From an uncultured Christensenella sp. (GTDB taxonomy: Bacteria; Bacillota; Clostridia; Christensenellales; Pumilibacteraceae), in the NCBI GenBank assembly GCA_910577435.1, contig CAJTLV010000003.1, forward strand, positions 1-64,000: a stretch of DNA of 64,000 nucleotides, given 5' to 3'. Positions within the stretch are counted from its first letter, which is position 1. Every line of letters starts with the position of its first letter. The notes beneath the pieces are model-generated. The model had not been told where the DNA came from. It saw only the letters and a list, made by a program, of their open reading frames with translations, and did no database searches. Of this stretch, positions 16,176-25,353 are shown one piece after another. A program made the translations under genes and the position numbers.

Positions 16176-17107
16176 TTTACGGTCACCGCGTTTTCGATTG
16201 CGAATGCCGTCGCTTCCGCCGCGAGCGCCGCAACTATGCTGAAATCGATGACTTTATCGCCCTTCGACAACGCGAACATAGTGTCGCCGTCAGCATCGGT
16301 ATGAACGGGACGAATGGACATCGCAAAGCCGTCGTGCGAGATTGCGGCGAGTTTGTTCGCGTAAACTTTATCGAGTTTTGCATTGGTCACCACACAGCCT
16401 ATCGTAGTATTCTTGCCCGAACTCTCTTTTAGGTTAGCCGTTACGGCGGACTTCATACGCGCCGCAAGCACACCGTTTGTAAGGCACTCTGCAGCATTCA
16501 AAAACTTGCCGTCGGGCGTGCGCGCGCCCGCTATCACGTTACCGCTTCTGTGGTCGAACACGTCGCCTACGGCGTTCACGGCGACTACGGCGGACACAAT
16601 CAAGTCGTCGAACATCAACGTAGCGCCGCCGATACCGCTTCTGCACGCGCACTGCATTCCCAAAATTTTACCTACCGTCGCGCCCTTGCCGGCGCCGACT
16701 CTGCCGAACTTAATATCGCTCGATTGCGCATTCGCCGCCGCCGCATACCCCATTGCTTTGTCCGGATAGTGGTATTCGTTCGGCGTATTCAGATCGAAAA
16801 GTATCGCCTGCGCCACCAGCGGCACTATCTTGTCGCCCGCCGCAAAACCGATATTACGCTCGCGCAGAAAATTCACTACACCGCACGACGCTTCGAGACC
16901 GTATGCCGATCCGCCGGACAATACTATTGCGTCGACGCTACCCTGCGACTTGTCCGCTCTCAACATATCCGTCTCGCGCGTTCCGGGCGCACCGCCGCGT
17001 ACAGATACTCCGCCCACTGCCTTGTCGGCGAGTATGCATGTAACGCCGGTGTAACAGTCGTCGGCGTGTCCTATTTTGATCCCTTCCGGTAATACGAATT
17101 TATTCAT
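16172..17107 (-). CDS. P1-family (S58, DmpA-like) aminopeptidase
   Basis: 311 residues. These N-terminal-nucleophile hydrolases cut themselves to expose a Ser or Thr. Visible blocks: KIGHADDCYTGVTCIL, GGAPGTRETDML, VLSGGSAYGLEASCGV, GRVGAGKGATVGKILG, and the self-cleavage region GKNTTIGCVVTNA (about 230-242), where the Asn-Thr bond is the expected cut. SD GAGGAG precedes the ATG. It lies in the recX-acpS-nnr run. The substrate is unknown; DmpA-like and NylC-like activities are both known in the family. Confidence 0.88.
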   Translation of the reverse strand: MNKFVLPEGIKIGHADDCYTGVTCILADKAVGGVSVRGGAPGTRETDMLRADKSQGSVDAIVLSGGSAYGLEASCGVVNFLRERNIGFAAGDKIVPLVAQAILFDLNTPNEYHYPDKAMGYAAAANAQSSDIKFGRVGAGKGATVGKILGMQCACRSGIGGATLMFDDLIVSAVVAVNAVGDVFDHRSGNVIAGARTPDGKFLNAAECLTNGVLAARMKSAVTANLKESSGKNTTIGCVVTNAKLDKVYANKLAAISHDGFAMSIRPVHTDADGDTMFALSKGDKVIDFSIVAALAAEATAFAIENAVTVK

Positions 17108-17143
17108 ATATACTCCTCTGTCGATGCGAACCCATTCGCATAT

Positions 17144-17800
17144 TCAATTATCGTAAAATTCATCGTCGCCGTCAAACGCGCCGTCTTCCGACAACCGATT
17201 CACCGCCGTGCCGATAGCATCCCACGTAAACCCGCGCGCCGCCAGAAACCGTCTCAGCTTCTGCTTGTCGGATGTGTGCGAACGAAGATATTTTTGCGCG
17301 ATCGCGTAAGCGTTGTCGCTCTCGCTCGGCCGCTCTTCGTCGCCGTCCGCAACACCGTTCAATATCTCTTCGATGATGTCCGACGAGATACCCTTTGCCC
17401 TAAGCTCCGACTTTAAGCGCAAACTGCCGTATTTTTTCGACTTCGATTTCACGAAACTTTCCGCATAAGCGTAATCGTCGGTATATCTGTATTTTTCTAG
17501 CCTGTCGATCGTTTCCTCAATTACTTCGCAGTCATAGCCTTTATCTTTAAGATAACGGGCGATCTCCTTTTTGGATCGCGGCGACAACGACAGATACCCA
17601 ACCGCACGCTCGAACGCGCTGTTTGCTTCGCTTGCAAATACTATACGTTTAAGTTCTTCGGGCGAAATTTCTCCGCCGATATTCAGACGCGACCCCACAG
17701 CGGTAACTGCGTCAAGTCCGCAAACGAACTCGCCGTCGATATATATGCTGACGCGCGACTTGTTTCGCTTTTGACGTGTGATGTCGGTTATCTTTCCCAT
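17144..17800 (-). CDS. recX: Regulatory protein RecX
   Basis: 218 residues, three tandem three-helix repeats (YLSLSPRSKKEIARYLKDKG, KYGSLRLKSELRAKGIS, SDKQKLRRFLAARGF), as in RecX modulators of RecA filaments. A basic N-terminal beta-domain (ITDITRQKRNKSRVSIYID) is typical of Firmicutes. The ATG at 17800 is preferred over an in-frame GTG at 17815 because the GTG lies inside the promoter -10 region. With the ATG start the mRNA would be leaderless. recA is not in this window. Confidence 0.88.
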   Translation of the reverse strand: MGKITDITRQKRNKSRVSIYIDGEFVCGLDAVTAVGSRLNIGGEISPEELKRIVFASEANSAFERAVGYLSLSPRSKKEIARYLKDKGYDCEVIEETIDRLEKYRYTDDYAYAESFVKSKSKKYGSLRLKSELRAKGISSDIIEEILNGVADGDEERPSESDNAYAIAQKYLRSHTSDKQKLRRFLAARGFTWDAIGTAVNRLSEDGAFDGDDEFYDN

Positions 17801-17806
17801 AACCGT

Positions 17807-17835
17807 ATTATACACCGCGTATAAAAATAAATCAA
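17807..17835 (-). promoter_or_regulatory. Promoter of recX; predicted leaderless start
   Basis: Minus strand TTGATT (17835-17830), 17-nt spacer with extended TG, TATAAT (17812-17807), then 6 nt (ACGGTT) and the ATG at 17800. +1 is predicted at the A of the ATG. The box likely also drives the P1 peptidase, acpS and nnr genes downstream. Confidence 0.7.
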
Positions 17836-17875
17836 GTACCGCATATTAAATTCACATTCGTAAAAAGGAGAATTT

Positions 17876-18058
17876 ATGACCACCAAAAGCCTTCAAGAAC
17901 TGAGCGAACTGTGCCGCAGCGAAAAGCTCGCTTATAAAAAATGCTGCAACTACGTATCCGAAACGGATAACGACGACTTGCGCTGTGCGCTCGGCAAACT
18001 CGCCAACGGACACAGACAACGCTACGAGACCCTTTTGGGCTATCTCGAAAAGAATTAA
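17876..18058 (+). CDS. Small ferritin-like / CotF-like helical protein
   Basis: 60 residues, two helices (LQELSELCRSEKLAYKKCCN and LRCALGKLANGHRQRYETLL) with three cysteines. The helix spacing resembles half of the CotF four-helix bundle encoded by the next gene, 10 nt downstream. SD AAGGAG lies before the ATG. Likely a spore coat component or partner of that CotF; the family call is tentative. Confidence 0.55.
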   Translation: MTTKSLQELSELCRSEKLAYKKCCNYVSETDNDDLRCALGKLANGHRQRYETLLGYLEKN

Positions 18059-18068
18059 GGAGAAATCT

Positions 18069-18743
18069 ATGACGAAAATACCTTTTTATTCCGCATACGA
18101 CAATAACGGCTATGACTGCGATCCCGCAGATTGCAACGGCGCGCCCAAAGAATTTACCGAGACGGCGCAGGAATTCGGAGCAACGCCCGATAACGAGTTC
18201 ACAGTAGCCAAAGACGACATCGGCGGCTATACCGGCCCCGAAATCGAAACATCTTCCGAGCGCAATGCGATCAATACAGTTAAAACCGCGTCGAACTTTT
18301 TCAACGCGCCCGGCATAATCGCTCCGCTCGGCGACGCGGACGCCACAGACTACACGATCGGCGGCGAAAGTTTGTTCGACAGCGAAAACACTTCGCCGGA
18401 CGACGAAACCGCCGCAACGATAGACGAATACTACACGACGCAAAGCGAAAGCGCCGAAGAGCGTTGCCGTTTGGACGACTACGAGATCATTTCGGACGTA
18501 CTCGGCAGCGAAAAACAGCTCGTTAAACTGTACTCGACGGCTCTGTGCGAAAGCGCGGAAGAACCGCTTCGTAACCTCATTCGCGATAATCTGTTCGAAT
18601 GCGCCGACGACCAGTATGCGACGTTCGAATTTATGCAGAAACGCGGAATGTATCCCACAGAGGAAGCGCCGCAGGAAAAGATCGATAAAGCGAAACAACA
18701 ATTCACACCGCTCTGCAACGACGGATGCTGCTGTCACCACTAA
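18069..18743 (+). CDS. CotF-family spore coat protein with acidic N-terminal extension
   Basis: 224 residues. The C-terminal part (about 140-215) is a CotF/ferritin-like bundle: LDDYEIISDVLGSEKQLVKLY, STALCESAEEPLRNLI, then FEFMQKRGMYPTEEAPQEKI with the family's GMYP. The first 135 residues are acidic and probably disordered (many DD, ET, ES), and the C-terminus is NDGCCCHH, a possible metal-binding or cross-linking tail. The ATG at 18069 follows AAGGAG; upstream in-frame codons belong to a shadow frame over the preceding gene. Presence implies a spore-former. Confidence 0.75.
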   Translation: MTKIPFYSAYDNNGYDCDPADCNGAPKEFTETAQEFGATPDNEFTVAKDDIGGYTGPEIETSSERNAINTVKTASNFFNAPGIIAPLGDADATDYTIGGESLFDSENTSPDDETAATIDEYYTTQSESAEERCRLDDYEIISDVLGSEKQLVKLYSTALCESAEEPLRNLIRDNLFECADDQYATFEFMQKRGMYPTEEAPQEKIDKAKQQFTPLCNDGCCCHH

Positions 18744-18749
18744 AATACG

Positions 18750-18776
18750 AAAGCACGCCAAAAGGCGTGCTTTTAT
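18750..18776. terminator. Terminator after the CotF-like pair; may also serve the opposite strand
   Basis: AAAGCACGCC and GGCGTGCTTT pair over 10 bp around AAAA, then TTATT follows on the plus strand. On the minus strand it lies about 65 nt past the phosphoribosyltransferase stop and is followed by CGTATTTT, so weaker use there is possible. Confidence 0.85.
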
Positions 18777-18840
18777 TATGCGGTTTCGCTTTTCCGTATT
18801 ATGAGTATGGATATTATTCGGTTATAACTCGAATATGCGA

Positions 18841-19380
18841 TCACAAAAGCGGTATAGACGCCAAGTATTCGACGTCGGAACGGTCTTTGGAATCTCCTTC
18901 CGCAAGCACGAACGCTTTACATACTACCTCGCCGCCCGCCATACCGACAAGATTTTCGAGTGCGGCAAGCGCCGCGCCGGTACTCACAACGTCGTCGACA
19001 ATCGCGACACGCTTACCGCGAAGAAGCGCTACGTCGTGAGCCGACAGATACAAATGCTGTACTTCGCCCGTAGTTATCGTCTTGACTTCTACCGAAATAC
19101 CGTCTTGCATATACAGTTTCTTATTCTTGCGCGCTACGGCATACAATGTATGTCCGAGATCGCGTGCAAGACAGTGAGCGAGCTGTAATCCCTTGCTTTC
19201 CGCAGTAATAATTACGTCCGGCTCGTAGCTTGCTATTTTGGGTGCGAGTGCCTTTGCACAATGCTCTGTCAGACCCACATTACCGTGCAGATTGAAAAAA
19301 CATATATTCACGCCCGAAGGCAACGGAAGCACGGGCAGTTCTTCTTTCCTGCCGCAGATGTCGACGGTATAAGTTTTCAT
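18841..19380 (-). CDS. Purine-type phosphoribosyltransferase
   Basis: 179 residues. Type I PRTase fold with the PRPP-binding loop VAIVDDVVSTGAAL (about 125-138) and hood region PDVIITAESKGLQLAHCLA. This resembles adenine or xanthine phosphoribosyltransferases, which salvage purine bases to nucleotides; which base is used is not clear. SD AAAGGTGA precedes the ATG. It lies 33 nt after the giant surface protein on the same strand, probably by read-through rather than shared function. Confidence 0.85.
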   Translation of the reverse strand: MKTYTVDICGRKEELPVLPLPSGVNICFFNLHGNVGLTEHCAKALAPKIASYEPDVIITAESKGLQLAHCLARDLGHTLYAVARKNKKLYMQDGISVEVKTITTGEVQHLYLSAHDVALLRGKRVAIVDDVVSTGAALAALENLVGMAGGEVVCKAFVLAEGDSKDRSDVEYLASIPLL

Positions 19381-19413
19381 ACTTTCACCTTTCGTTATTC
19401 TTTTATGTTTTTC

Positions 19414-22400
19414 TTATGCGGCAATTTCCGTCCACTTCGCATACAGCGTCGTATAAACGGGCGTACCGTCTTCGAATTGCAATTTATTGTCCGCGAGTTT
19501 GGTATTCTCGGCGAAATCGGCACTGCCGTACCAGCCGTCAAAAGTGCAATCTGTTTTAGTCGGCTCGTCGACAACAAAACCGTCGGCATCATATTGCACG
19601 TTTATGCTTGTTGCACCGTCGCTCATTTCTCCGCCGTCGAGTTCAAGCGCTATATCGAAAGTTTTGAGTTCGAACCGCGCCGTAAGCGTAATATTCGCCG
19701 TCACATTGGATGTAAAGTCATATGCCGTCGACGCCCCGTCCGCAAACCAACCGATAAAATCGTAACCGATCTTTTCGGGGTTCTGCGGGCGCATCGCTTT
19801 TCCGCCGCTTACCACCGTCTGCGACGCATAAGTCGTCGCGTCTACATCGAAAGTTACGGTGTAAAGCACGGGTGCATTCTCGACCCAACGCGCAGTGAGC
19901 GTATAACCGCTCGCGAGCACGCCTACTTTTGTACCCTCGGCAATCATTTTGCCGTCGGTAGCGAACCAGCCGACAAAGGTATAACCGACACGCGTAGGAG
20001 CCGAGACAAAGCCGTCGGCGTCACCGAACGTCTTATCGAACGTTACCGTAATTCTTCCGCCGATGCTTCCGACATAACCGTAATCGAGTAATACTTCGTA
20101 TGTTTCCGCAGTCCAATGCGCGTACAGCGAATGGTGTTCCGCAGTCGTACATCTCGTAGCGTTTACGCCGCCGAAAATGATCTTACTGCCGCCTGTAGGC
20201 TCGGTATACCACCCCTCGAAGTTATATCCTGCACGCACAGGCGTCGCGGGGGCCGTGTAAGCCTCGCCGTAAGTCACGCTCGTCATTATGTTGGCACTTC
20301 CGTTATCGGGGTTAAACGCTACCGAATATACGTTCGGAGTCCAATGCGCATAAAGCGTATGGTCGCCCGTTGCGGTGACCGAAGTGATCGGAGTGATATG
20401 GTTTCCGCCTTCGGGCTGCGTGTACCAACCGGCAAATTCGTAACCTGTACGCGTCGGTGCCGATATGCCGCCCAACGCGGAATAAGTGCCGTTATAGGTA
20501 GCATTGATGTGCAAACTCGTTCCGGAGATGTTGCCGCCGTTCACATCGAGCGACACCGAGTACGTCGCAGGCTCCCACTTTGCGTACAGCGTAAAGCCGT
20601 AATATTCGGGTGCGGGCGTATACGGATTATCGTATCTGCCGTTAGAGTACGTTCTGTACCAACCGGCAAATGTATGACCGACTTTCGCGTTGGGTTCCGC
20701 AATATCCGGAGTCATACCTGCGGAAACGGCAACCGAACCGTCACCCGGAATATCGTTCATATTTTTGAGCGTTATATTCGCCGTTCCTACGCTTACCGAA
20801 TAAGTGACCTGCGTCGATGTGGAACTGCCGCGAGTATTGCTTGTATTGTAGGCACGAAGCGTCATATTGAGGTTGTACGACGTTGTATAAGACGTATTAA
20901 AGCCGACCGTGAATATTATATAATCGACTTGCGTCAACGTCGCACTCCACGAACTGCCGCTGTACAAATTGAGCGTTGTGCTGGACGAACTTACGTATGC
21001 GTCGTATGTTCCGACGATCGAATTGTTGCGATACAGCTCCGCTTTTACGGAAGTTATACTGTTATTGTTTCCGGTAGCGAATGCCATAGTGTACGGATAT
21101 CTGTATGTAGAGCCTTCGGTAGACGCTGTCCATCTGAACTCGATATTCGTCGTCGATCCGCCGGCGAGCGCAAGCGTTCTGTCCGCCGAATAATACGATG
21201 TTTGCGTATGTTTATACTCCGACGAGTATGCGGCGGTGGTTTGCCGCTCGGAGATATTTACCGTGATACTCGTTACTACGTTCAAACCGCAAACGCTCGC
21301 AGTCAACCCGACTTGAGCCGCACTATCCGCATCCGCAGCGGTGACGACCATATGCGCCCCGCTCGTGACGAATTGCAAGTATCCGCCGTCGTAATCGACT
21401 TCTATGCCGTCTACGGGCAAGCCGTGCGTCTCACGAAGCTCCAAGCCGAACGAACTGCCGCCCTCCACGTTGTAGGAGAATGCTCCGCCAGTACCGTCGA
21501 GCGATATACCGTCGACTATGATCGAAAGCTCGGGCGCTATCGCCGCTACATTAACGGTGCCTCTTCCGTAATACACGCTGTTGTCGGTGCATTTAACCGT
21601 ATATGCCAGAGTAACCGTCTCTGCGTTTGCACTGTCCGTAACGTTTATATCGTTGGCAAAGTTCACAACCGGTGCATAGGAGCCGTTCCCAGTGACGCCG
21701 ATAAATGCGCCGTGCGATATTGCGTCGACCGTAATTTCGGAAACGGTATTGCTCCCGAATTTACCGCCGAGCAGGCTCGCGACATCGAGCGTATCGTAAC
21801 CGCCGACAGCGCCGTCCGCACCCTGCCGCCATACGACAGTGTCGGTTACGTCCGCCGTGAATACGTTGAGATTAACAACGGTGTCGACAGTCATTACGGT
21901 ACCGGCGTATTTGCCGCTTGTCATCGTCACGGTTGCCGTAAGCTGCACGGAGGTGTACGAAACAAACTCTACGACAGTTAAGTATCTTCCGTCGACCGAA
22001 ATTTTGGAATCGGGTGTTTTGAGCGCATACGATACGGTATATCCGTCCGTTGACTTGATCTGATTTTCGCCTGCGCCTACATACGGTTTAACGGCGTCGT
22101 AAATATCGTAAGTAGTACCGACCGCACCCGTAACGGTGACAGCTTCGGATTTAGCCTGCGGTACTATAACAAACTCTATCGGTTCGGAAGTTACGGACTC
22201 GCCGCCGTTGACGCCGCCCGATAAGACTGCGGTAACTATGACAACGAACCTGCCGCCGGCCATAGTGTTGTTTGTCTTGTTGACGGTAAGCGTGTTGCCG
22301 CTCACAGAATAATCGGCGTTTTGCGTCAAGCCCTGCGCCGTCACATTATATGTCACCGACGAAGATGTGTAAGTATAGGTTTTTTCGGTCTTGCCGACAG

Positions 22401-25353
22401 CCGTCACGCTCGAAATCTCGAACTGCGACATATCGACGGCAACGCCGCTTTCCGCAAGCACGATGTTCTTGTCAATACCGCCGTCCCATATGATGTCGGG
22501 TTTGGGCACGCCTACTATAACGACAGCCTTTTCGAACGTATACGTTCTGCCTGCAAACGCGCCGTTCGCAACGGTTACGCTCGCACGCACAAGCACCGTA
22601 CTGTCTACGGTAAACGCTACACCCGTCTTGGGCTTCAATATTCCGGTCGAAGTATCGACCGTCGCATAATCGCCGCCAGAAACGATAGAATATAAAACCG
22701 TAGCGTCACCCTTATTCGCGACGGTGAATGCAGTTGTTTCGTCGGGAAGAATACGCGCGTCTGCATTCAATGAATACTCCGCCGCAGTCGCCGTGAGCGT
22801 CACCGTATATTCGTTGCCCGTAGTCGGATAATATGTCTTACCGTTCGCAATTACACTACTGCGGACAGTGAATGCTCCGCTCGCCCCGAACGCTTTATCC
22901 GCCCTGAACGCGACTGTGAAAACATTGCTGTTTTCCGCAGTTTCCGTAACGTTTTGCGTCATAGTAACATAACCGCTGTAATCCACCCTGACATTACCGG
23001 CGGACACGTCTATTCCCAATCCGCTTGCGTCGATTGTGTAAACGAACGTGCGCGCGTTCGCCGTCGAAGTAAAGTCGGAAGCGAGCGAAGCGCCGTTCGT
23101 CACAGTCGACGTATCGCTGTTATATGTGGTTTTAAGCTCCGCCGAAACTGCGCCGCTGTCGACGAGAACATAGTTCTTTGTCGAGGTGAATGTCTTACCG
23201 TAAGCGGTAGCCGACAGCGTGATCGCCGTAGCGCCGGAAACTCCGGCTTTGAGCGCTACGTTAGCAACGCCGCCGTCGATGTTATCGATGCTGTCGATCG
23301 GCGAATTTGCTGACGTTGCCGAATATGCCCAATCGCCGGATACATACCAAACGCCCGTCGGCTCTTTCAAGCGGATTTGATAATAGCCGTCCGCCGCAGT
23401 CTTGTTGATCTCGTGTTCTGCAGGAGAGACCGCAAGATCGATACCGCCCGCAGTGAATTCAAACGACGGAATATATGTCGTTTCATACGACACCGTAAGC
23501 GTAAAGTTTGCGGAAGACACGATCGGATTTGCCATACTAAGCAAGCTGTCGGCGCAACCGTACGTCGCGGTAAGCGTCACATTATACGTTTCGTCCGCGC
23601 CCGCGTCGAATTTGCTGCGGTCGAGAGTGAGCGTCACCTCACCCACCGTAGCGTCGACGTTCTTTAATATTTTACCGTCGCACTCGGCGGTAAAGTTCAG
23701 GGAAAGTCCGTCATACGACGTCAAAGACTTAGGCATAAACGTTACTTTGCCGCCTTCTTCCGTTGCGGACTTGAACACGTTTATCGTTCCCCTGTCCGCA
23801 CTGAGTTCGAGCGCGGGAACGATGATTACGTTCACGGTAAACGTCTTTTCCACAGCCGTGCCGTTGTACTCGGCGGTGAGCGTAAAGCGCGCCTCGCCTG
23901 CCTCGCCTTTAGGTACGATAGTAAACTTATCGGCAGTCGCCTGAATATCGATAATATTTTGACTGTCGTTAGTGATCCTATAAACAACGCCGGACGCTGT
24001 AATGCCCGCAAACGCGATTTCGGTGCTTATATCGGAATGATTCAATACGAGCGTAGTATAACCCGTCGTCGCGCCGGCGTAATAATAGAAAGTGTATGTG
24101 TCATTTAACGGAGCGTTTACAAGTCCTACGTCGGTAAGCGACACCGAGTAATTAACCGTGACTATATCGGTATAAACATATCCGCCGCGCTCGTTATCGA
24201 GATAGCTCGCGCGGTAATAGAACGTTCCGCTATGCGCCTTGAGGCTTGTCGAGAATGTTATATCGCCGAACTCGTCAATACCCGCTATATCGGCAGACAG
24301 GAGATTTTGCGCGTTCTTATCCGAATAGAGAGCGTAGCCAATGTTCGCGCCGCCCACCACCTTATCGTCGCCGCTGTTCCGTACAACCGCCGCCAGACGG
24401 AACGCTTCACTGCTGTTTTTCACTTTGACAGTTGCAGTCTTGGATCCGTCTACCGTTTCCACTCTTATATTGCCGCTGTCCGCAAGTACGAGTTTGGAAG
24501 CGCTCGTGGTGATGATAAGTTTGACCGGCTCGGAATATTTCGCAGTGCCGACGACATACTTTGCGCGGACATAATATTTTTGCTCGGACGTAAGAAAATC
24601 GTTCTTGACAAGAACTCTGTTGCCGCTTATAGAAATGTCGCCTCCGGTATACGCAGTAACCGCGCCGTTGCTCGATACTTCGCATATCTCGAACGATATG
24701 CGACCGCGCTCTTCCTCTGTTATCAACGCGTTGGCTATACCGTTATTAAGCGTCACCGAAAGCTCGTCGGATTGCGCGGCAGATCCGTCGGTCTTACCGT
24801 TCGTGACGATCGAATAGCTGTCGCCGTCGATCGCAAACTCGACTATCTTGACGTCGACCTTTATCTTTACGGAAATCGTAAAGTCTTTGCTTCCGCCGCC
24901 TGCGGTATCGCGCAAGACGAAAGTAAATACCTTGCCGTCGATATACTGTTGCAGTTTATCGGCGGTAAGCGCTTTCAGTTTTTCCAAATCGATTGTTATC
25001 GACAAACCGTTCTCCGAGATAGTTCCCTCGAATATGCCGAAATCGTCGGTACGGTTTACCCAAGAAAGATTACTCTTCGAATTGTAGTTTATCGAGCGGT
25101 ATCCGTCCCCTGCCGAAATCCCGATATAGTCGGTAGACAATTCCAATTTCGGCGATGCGGACTGATCGAAAGAAGTTACGGACAAAGCGCACTCTACAGG
25201 CGTAGTCCCGTCGGTATTTGCGAAATACGGACCTCTGTTGTCTATATAATACTTGATATCGCTAAGACCGGTAAGAACGCTGACGGGTATTCTCTGCCGC
25301 AACGAACTGCTTGAATCGTGATACGAAGCGTATATCCATACGGTTTTTATCAC
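19414..25353 (-). CDS. Giant surface protein, C-terminal fragment (with six InlB-type repeats)
   Basis: About 1,979 codons that continue the upstream fragment after a one-base shift. From SLRQRIPVSVLTGLSDIKYY onward it is a chain of beta-rich, Thr/Ser/Val/Asn-rich units of the bacterial Ig-like or cadherin-like type, with recurring phrases such as FTVNVIIVPALEL. The last about 460 residues hold six InlB B-repeats. There is no LPXTG motif or other sorting signal at the C-terminus (it ends LYAKWTEIAA). The nominal start at 25353 is a GTG inside the overlap with no SD, so this is not an independent gene. A role in adhesion or polymer binding is inferred from domain type. Confidence 0.8.
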   Translation of the reverse strand: MIKTVWIYASYHDSSSSLRQRIPVSVLTGLSDIKYYIDNRGPYFANTDGTTPVECALSVTSFDQSASPKLELSTDYIGISAGDGYRSINYNSKSNLSWVNRTDDFGIFEGTISENGLSITIDLEKLKALTADKLQQYIDGKVFTFVLRDTAGGGSKDFTISVKIKVDVKIVEFAIDGDSYSIVTNGKTDGSAAQSDELSVTLNNGIANALITEEERGRISFEICEVSSNGAVTAYTGGDISISGNRVLVKNDFLTSEQKYYVRAKYVVGTAKYSEPVKLIITTSASKLVLADSGNIRVETVDGSKTATVKVKNSSEAFRLAAVVRNSGDDKVVGGANIGYALYSDKNAQNLLSADIAGIDEFGDITFSTSLKAHSGTFYYRASYLDNERGGYVYTDIVTVNYSVSLTDVGLVNAPLNDTYTFYYYAGATTGYTTLVLNHSDISTEIAFAGITASGVVYRITNDSQNIIDIQATADKFTIVPKGEAGEARFTLTAEYNGTAVEKTFTVNVIIVPALELSADRGTINVFKSATEEGGKVTFMPKSLTSYDGLSLNFTAECDGKILKNVDATVGEVTLTLDRSKFDAGADETYNVTLTATYGCADSLLSMANPIVSSANFTLTVSYETTYIPSFEFTAGGIDLAVSPAEHEINKTAADGYYQIRLKEPTGVWYVSGDWAYSATSANSPIDSIDNIDGGVANVALKAGVSGATAITLSATAYGKTFTSTKNYVLVDSGAVSAELKTTYNSDTSTVTNGASLASDFTSTANARTFVYTIDASGLGIDVSAGNVRVDYSGYVTMTQNVTETAENSNVFTVAFRADKAFGASGAFTVRSSVIANGKTYYPTTGNEYTVTLTATAAEYSLNADARILPDETTAFTVANKGDATVLYSIVSGGDYATVDTSTGILKPKTGVAFTVDSTVLVRASVTVANGAFAGRTYTFEKAVVIVGVPKPDIIWDGGIDKNIVLAESGVAVDMSQFEISSVTAVGKTEKTYTYTSSSVTYNVTAQGLTQNADYSVSGNTLTVNKTNNTMAGGRFVVIVTAVLSGGVNGGESVTSEPIEFVIVPQAKSEAVTVTGAVGTTYDIYDAVKPYVGAGENQIKSTDGYTVSYALKTPDSKISVDGRYLTVVEFVSYTSVQLTATVTMTSGKYAGTVMTVDTVVNLNVFTADVTDTVVWRQGADGAVGGYDTLDVASLLGGKFGSNTVSEITVDAISHGAFIGVTGNGSYAPVVNFANDINVTDSANAETVTLAYTVKCTDNSVYYGRGTVNVAAIAPELSIIVDGISLDGTGGAFSYNVEGGSSFGLELRETHGLPVDGIEVDYDGGYLQFVTSGAHMVVTAADADSAAQVGLTASVCGLNVVTSITVNISERQTTAAYSSEYKHTQTSYYSADRTLALAGGSTTNIEFRWTASTEGSTYRYPYTMAFATGNNNSITSVKAELYRNNSIVGTYDAYVSSSSTTLNLYSGSSWSATLTQVDYIIFTVGFNTSYTTSYNLNMTLRAYNTSNTRGSSTSTQVTYSVSVGTANITLKNMNDIPGDGSVAVSAGMTPDIAEPNAKVGHTFAGWYRTYSNGRYDNPYTPAPEYYGFTLYAKWEPATYSVSLDVNGGNISGTSLHINATYNGTYSALGGISAPTRTGYEFAGWYTQPEGGNHITPITSVTATGDHTLYAHWTPNVYSVAFNPDNGSANIMTSVTYGEAYTAPATPVRAGYNFEGWYTEPTGGSKIIFGGVNATRCTTAEHHSLYAHWTAETYEVLLDYGYVGSIGGRITVTFDKTFGDADGFVSAPTRVGYTFVGWFATDGKMIAEGTKVGVLASGYTLTARWVENAPVLYTVTFDVDATTYASQTVVSGGKAMRPQNPEKIGYDFIGWFADGASTAYDFTSNVTANITLTARFELKTFDIALELDGGEMSDGATSINVQYDADGFVVDEPTKTDCTFDGWYGSADFAENTKLADNKLQFEDGTPVYTTLYAKWTEIAA
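19420..20800 (-). repeat. Six tandem InlB B-repeat (Listeria-Bacteroides) units
   Basis: Each about 65-75-residue unit ends with an aromatic core followed by a closing motif: HTFAGWY/LYAKW, YEFAGWY/LYAHW, YNFEGWY/LYAHW, YTFVGWF/LTARW, YDFIGWF/LTARF, CTFDGWY/LYAKW. The beta-grasp fold of these repeats is common in secreted and surface proteins of Firmicutes. The units are divergent in sequence, so the array is old rather than freshly duplicated. Confidence 0.9.

Noticed and set aside
20116..21981. 621-residue plus-strand frame inside the giant surface gene
   Set aside because: Arg/Cys/Tyr-rich shadow with no recognisable domain; the minus frame has clear InlB repeats.
25344..25348. Programmed +1 frameshift in the giant surface gene
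   Set aside because: There is no slow codon or stop at the shift point and no SD-like stimulator; the out-of-frame stop is 80 nt away. A mutation or assembly indel is simpler.
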